DNA of 64,000 nucleotides from Paenibacillus sp. BK033 (GTDB lineage: Bacteria > Bacillota > Bacilli > Paenibacillales > Paenibacillaceae), in NCBI RefSeq assembly GCF_004345425.1, contig NZ_SLVP01000007.1, positions 186,001 to 250,000 on the forward strand, read 5' to 3'. Below, piece by piece: positions 60,621 to 64,000 of the stretch. The position numbers were made by a program, and so were the translations under genes. Numbering within the stretch: the first letter of the stretch is position 1; every line of letters begins with the position of its first letter. Under the pieces are notes generated by a model. It had not been told where the DNA came from. It ran no database searches and was given only the letters and a program-made list of their open reading frames with translations.

Positions 60621-60854
60621 CTAGACCCCCTGCCCCCTCATTAGAACATAAATGCCCATAACCATGGCCCGCATAAAGGTGATGTTCATGATGGAGTATA
60701 TTTTTTGATTGACGCAAAAAACGATTAATACGGCGATGATCCCCACTACCGCAAAAAACATTGCCTTGCTTGATCCGTCTTTCATGTTTTTCCACTTCAC
60801 AATCCCCGTACCAATCACAAGAACGATCGCAAAGACAATAAACCCTAAATCCAT
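60621..60854 (-). CDS. Small membrane protein within the germination operon
   Basis: 77 residues, two helices (~3-19 and ~34-50, with a third weak one at ~57-72). It begins where the gerC stop ends and finishes 1 base before gerB, so it is part of the operon. Small membrane proteins (GerD-independent, GerX-type) are known in some ger operons; this one does not match one I know. Confidence 0.75.
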   Translation of the reverse strand: MDLGFIVFAIVLVIGTGIVKWKNMKDGSSKAMFFAVVGIIAVLIVFCVNQKIYSIMNITFMRAMVMGIYVLMRGQGV

Positions 60855-62030
60855 CTATTGATCCTTCCTTCCCAGATTTTCGCTGGTCATCCCAAATCTG
60901 TACAGGTTTGCCGCTGCGGTCACTTCGAATTTAACGGTAGGGAAAACCGCATCCCAATCATTCCGGTATTGCTTCGTCCATAGTTGAGGATAAGCACGGT
61001 ATACGTGAAGTCCAAACCCTACGGCATCGCAATTGGCACGTTGCATGCTATCCAGTGCGAGATTTATATTTTCTATCACACGTTTGATCACTAGTTGCTC
61101 GATCTGCTTACGCTGCTCGTAATCGTCGTAATTCCGATTCAAATTTCGATCCTCGTTAACGCTGACCTTCACTTTCGAATGAATACGGAAGGTGAGATTG
61201 TTGTTCTGGATCACCGGTTTGATTCTGACCTGGGCCTCGTTAATGGAGACGGTAAGGTAATTGCCCTGGTCGCTAAAGGTCTCATCGTATTTGCGGAACT
61301 GTTTATTGAGCAGCCGCAAGCCGATAGCCGTCCTATCTTTTGCTACTCCGGTCATTTTCCCGTTATTTGTTAGCGCAAAGCCTTCAATAAGAACATCCTC
61401 TGCCTCAGAGCCTTTAACCTTTGTCTTCAGTTTCTCTACATAAGGAAAAAAAGCATCCTCCCCGACTGCGATGATTTTGCTGATAATGTCCTTAACGGAA
61501 ATCCTCACGCTAGCCTCGGATTGAAGCAGCTCCCTCATCGATTCCGCAGAGAAGCGTTCAAGACGCGTGTCGGCATTCAGCACATCAAGCGCTTTGCCTT
61601 TCGTTATTGCTATAAAGGCGGTTAACCGATTTTCCGGCGTACGGGTCAAGGCATCGATAACCGTTTTTACACCCTCCGTCTTTGCGAGGTCTTCGCCAAT
61701 GATAATAACGCGCCGATGACCGAAGAACAGATGTCTTGGAAGACGGAATTGGAGCTTCGAGACCGCTTCGCGAACCGTTTTGCCCGTCTCGGTCTTGATG
61801 GCGAACGGCTTCTGCCCGCCGGAGCCGCCTCCGCCGCCCATGCTTCCCATATTTCCGGGAAGCGGAATAAGTACGCTCACACGGAAACTATCGTCTTCTT
61901 TATCGATGGCGCTCGCCAGCACAAAAGCGACGTCATTGATTTCGCGGCGATCCCAGCAGCCCGTAAGCATAAGGAGCATGCCTATACATAGGCTTATGGA
62001 AACCACACGCCATACTCGGATTATTTTCAT
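60855..62030 (-). CDS. GerC-type spore germination lipoprotein
   Basis: 391 residues. Lipobox LLMLTGC (Cys about 26) followed by WDRREINDVAFVLASAIDKED, the GerAC hallmark. Next come LFFGHRRVIIIGEDLAK and the C-terminal domain with LALDSMQRANCDAVGFGLHVYRAYPQLW. An unusual Gly-rich stretch (MGSMGGGGGSGG) is at ~65-77. It sits on the outer face of the spore inner membrane as part of the receptor. Begins 26 bases after gerA. Confidence 0.93.
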   Translation of the reverse strand: MKIIRVWRVVSISLCIGMLLMLTGCWDRREINDVAFVLASAIDKEDDSFRVSVLIPLPGNMGSMGGGGGSGGQKPFAIKTETGKTVREAVSKLQFRLPRHLFFGHRRVIIIGEDLAKTEGVKTVIDALTRTPENRLTAFIAITKGKALDVLNADTRLERFSAESMRELLQSEASVRISVKDIISKIIAVGEDAFFPYVEKLKTKVKGSEAEDVLIEGFALTNNGKMTGVAKDRTAIGLRLLNKQFRKYDETFSDQGNYLTVSINEAQVRIKPVIQNNNLTFRIHSKVKVSVNEDRNLNRNYDDYEQRKQIEQLVIKRVIENINLALDSMQRANCDAVGFGLHVYRAYPQLWTKQYRNDWDAVFPTVKFEVTAAANLYRFGMTSENLGRKDQ

Positions 62031-62056
62031 ACGGTTATAGGATACTCCTCTCCTGC

Positions 62057-63607
62057 TTATTCAGGCTGCGGACGCTGACGTTGAAGATTATCGGGAGTCA
62101 AGTATTTCGGACGCCTTCTCATCTTCCACCATGGCGCGCGAACCATGACATCTTTCATATCGCTCAGTTCAACCGGCGTTACGGGGGCCAGATACGGAAT
62201 GCCAAATGTCGTAAGCTTCGCCAAGTGACCAACCACAACCATTGCCGCGATCATAATGCCAAGCAGGCCAAAGACCGAGGCGAGCAGCATGATCGGAAAC
62301 CGAAGCATCCGGATAGCGATTGCCGCATTGTAACGAGGCAAGGTAAAGGATGCGATGCCTGTCATCGAGACGACGATAACCATTGCCGCCGACACGATGC
62401 CGGCCTGAACCGCCGCCTGACCTACTACAAGCGCTCCCAGGATACTGACGGCCTGGCCGACTATACGCGGCAGCCGAACGCCCGCTTCCCGAAGCGCCTC
62501 GAAGGCGATCTCCATAATAAGCGCCTCTACGACGGCGGGGAAAGGAATCGCTTCGCGCGAGGCAGCGATGCTAAGCAGCAGGTTAGTCGGAATCATCTCC
62601 GGATGATAGGTAGAAACCGCGATATACAATGCCGGGGAAAACAAAGCGACAAACAGGCTGAACAATCTTAGCCAGCGCAATAGGGTACCGACCATAAACC
62701 GTTCATAATAATCCTCGCTTGCCTGCAGCCACTGCCAAAAGCCAAACGGAGCGATTAAGGCGAAAGGCGTGCCGTCCACAAGGATGGCAACCCGTCCTTC
62801 CAGAAGCGATGCGGCCACCGTATCCGGTCGTTCCGTTGTCTGTACCTGGGGAAACGGAGAGAAGCCCTGATCCTGGATGAACTCCTCGATATATCCGCTC
62901 TCCAGAACGCCGTCGATATGAATTCGGTTTAAGCGGTCTTCCACTTCCTGCAGCAGCTTGGGATTTGCGATTCCCGCCATGTAGGTCAGGATCACATTCG
63001 TATTCGTCTCGGTTCCGATGACGAAGGACTTCATCTTCAGCCGCGGCGACTTGATCTTGCTTCGTACAAGCGACGTATTGGTACGAAGATGCTCGTTAAA
63101 GCCTTCGCGGGGGCCGCGAACCACGGTTTCCGTCTCGGGCTCGGCTACACTGCGGCGGATGCCGCCTCTCAGGCCAAGACAGACGGCTGTATCCTGCCCT
63201 TCAACGAACAGAACGCTGTCGCCCGACAACAGGTTTGTGAGCAGCTCCTTGTAGAACTTGATCTTGGAAGCTTGGGCTACCGGAAGGGTCTGCTCGGTAA
63301 TCTGATCAACGGTAAATTCGTCGCCCTCAAGGATCATAAGCGCCTTCATCGCAGCATCGACGGCGCTGGTCGTTACCATCCCGTCAACATAGCACAGGAG
63401 CGCCTTGGGACCATTCTCGATCTCGAAGTCGCGCATGACGATATCGGAGCTGTCCTTGAAGAGCTCCTCCATGATTTTGCCGTTCGCTTCTATCGTTGGC
63501 CGTATTGGCACATCCTCAAATTTGTTAATTGCATGATGATCCAATTTTCCTTCGGGCAAGCTTCTGGTCTTTGTTTTCGTTGGCACTGTTGTGTCACCAC
63601 CGTTCAT
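62057..63607 (-). CDS. GerA-type spore germination receptor subunit
   Basis: 516 residues. Long soluble N-terminal domain, then helices from ~300: FALIAPFGFWQWLQASEDYYERFMVGTLLRWLRLF and AISREAIPFPAVVEALIMEIAFEALREAGVRLPRIVGQAVSILGALVVGQAAV, the GerAA core. The Pro-rich SLPEGKLDHH start is short. It forms the oligomeric channel subunit of the germination receptor with gerC and gerB products. First gene of the operon, divergent from a small gene at 63717. Confidence 0.93.
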   Translation of the reverse strand: MNGGDTTVPTKTKTRSLPEGKLDHHAINKFEDVPIRPTIEANGKIMEELFKDSSDIVMRDFEIENGPKALLCYVDGMVTTSAVDAAMKALMILEGDEFTVDQITEQTLPVAQASKIKFYKELLTNLLSGDSVLFVEGQDTAVCLGLRGGIRRSVAEPETETVVRGPREGFNEHLRTNTSLVRSKIKSPRLKMKSFVIGTETNTNVILTYMAGIANPKLLQEVEDRLNRIHIDGVLESGYIEEFIQDQGFSPFPQVQTTERPDTVAASLLEGRVAILVDGTPFALIAPFGFWQWLQASEDYYERFMVGTLLRWLRLFSLFVALFSPALYIAVSTYHPEMIPTNLLLSIAASREAIPFPAVVEALIMEIAFEALREAGVRLPRIVGQAVSILGALVVGQAAVQAGIVSAAMVIVVSMTGIASFTLPRYNAAIAIRMLRFPIMLLASVFGLLGIMIAAMVVVGHLAKLTTFGIPYLAPVTPVELSDMKDVMVRAPWWKMRRRPKYLTPDNLQRQRPQPE

Positions 63608-63716
63608 TAATACAGGTTATCATTACCTAAATCGCCTAAATTATGATGAGCGTTCTCTTCTGCATGATTCGGTGCCCAAAACGCCAACCTATTGCTTAGG
63701 AAGGGAGGGACTAACC

Positions 63717-63860
63717 ATGACATCGCCAAAAAACCGCCGCGAGAACGCGTGGAAGCAGCGTAAGCACACGCAGCATCCAACGCATGGCAAAGTGAAATCA
63801 TTCGATGAGTTGAGCAAGGAAGTTGGACGGACTAATCCTAATGACGTAGAGATTTATTAA
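63717..63860 (+). CDS. Small basic protein of unknown function
   Basis: 47 residues from ATG 63717, with GGGAGGGAC about 8 bases upstream. Very basic at the start (MTSPKNRRENAWKQRKHTQ), rich in Lys and His, acidic at the end. Position divergent to a germination operon suggests a possible spore or forespore protein, but no motif of small acid-soluble spore proteins is visible. Unknown family. Confidence 0.55.
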   Translation: MTSPKNRRENAWKQRKHTQHPTHGKVKSFDELSKEVGRTNPNDVEIY

Positions 63861-63884
63861 GGTGAGCTTGCTGCGCTTGGCTGC

Positions 63885-63911
63885 AGCTTAGCTTAGCTTA
63901 ACTTAGCTTAG
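63885..63911. repeat. Short tandem repeat of AGCTT
   Basis: Five adjacent pentamers AGCTT (one is AACTT) from 63885. Imperfect, likely a slippage tract. Confidence 0.75.
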
Positions 63912-64000
63912 AGTAATTTAAGATGGGCAGCCGCTGCGCGGAAATAACGTCCTTCCGATCGCTGTTGCCCCCGAATTGCTTCGATTATAATCTGCTTATT
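63908..64000 (-). other. Open frame to the window edge, ending in a stop at 63908
   Basis: On the minus strand the frame is open from the window edge for 30 codons to TAA at 63908-63910 (last residues GRYFRAAAAHLKLL). It could be the tail of a gene beyond the edge or a chance frame; no family is visible. The stop lies within the AGCTT repeat. Confidence 0.25.

Noticed and set aside
1..64000. CRISPR arrays, rRNA or tRNA genes
   Set aside because: No regularly spaced repeats, no rRNA-like sequence and no tRNA cloverleaf with TTCAAATC-type arms were seen by eye on either strand.

Overview
The window looks like a chromosomal segment of a spore-forming, low-GC Gram-positive bacterium of the Paenibacillus type. 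The reasons are a four-gene GerA-type germination operon, a CwlJ spore cortex hydrolase, a YhcN/YlaJ-type sporulation lipoprotein, a Bacillus-type caa3 oxidase operon, RNase J, YesM/AraC two-component pairs beside sugar ABC genes, and a very large S-layer-homology (SLH) protein. Ribosome-binding sites are strong (AGGAGG-like) and TTG starts are common. The organism assignment is an inference from gene content; I could not run a search.

Layout. 1-7.7 kb is housekeeping: the end of an MMPL transporter, an SGNH hydrolase, a radical SAM protein, RNase J, a DUF2243 plus CtaG-like pair, and an orphan soluble PAS histidine kinase. 7.9-30.9 kb is one carbohydrate-use locus. It holds a TIM-barrel sugar isomerase/epimerase, a membrane-anchored binding protein with a YesM-type kinase and an AraC-type response regulator, a 2127-residue SLH protein with two DUF4874/DUF4832 units, a binding protein with two permeases (no ATPase gene here), a GH31 glycosidase, a Gfo/Idh/MocA dehydrogenase, a second secreted DUF4832 protein, and a LacI repressor. 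Matching TTGCGCAA-type palindromes just downstream of the -10 boxes of the GH31 promoter and the second DUF4832 promoter suggest these two units are repressed by the LacI protein.

31-44.4 kb is accessory: a TetR/hydrolase pair, a frameshifted 28-residue membrane peptide gene, a secreted protein with an internal duplication beside an OmpR-type two-component system, an ECF sigma/anti-sigma pair, a run of small lipoproteins and membrane proteins, and a complete IS1595-type insertion sequence. This IS (40425-42142) has 25-bp inverted repeats, an exact 8-bp target duplication TTACGAAA, and a passenger lipoprotein gene inside its ends.

44.5-49.5 kb carries cwlJ, a Na-export-type ABC pair and a YtrA-type GntR/ABC operon with its promoter-operator. 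49.6-55 kb is the cytochrome caa3 operon (ctaCDEF) followed by ctaG and a DUF420 gene. 55.4-64 kb has a sporulation lipoprotein, an MFS transporter, an aldo/keto reductase facing an HxlR regulator, a gene-free 436-bp stretch rich in short inverted repeats, and the germination operon gerA-gerC-small ORF-gerB.

The strongest candidate for an undescribed system is the DUF4832 locus. Three DUF4874/DUF4832 units share a WGE[WH]H motif followed 82-107 residues later by a GGE motif, the spacing expected for a retaining glycosidase on a TIM barrel. They sit with transport, sensing, intracellular processing and surface-anchoring genes, which suggests a surface polysaccharide-use system whose substrate is unknown.
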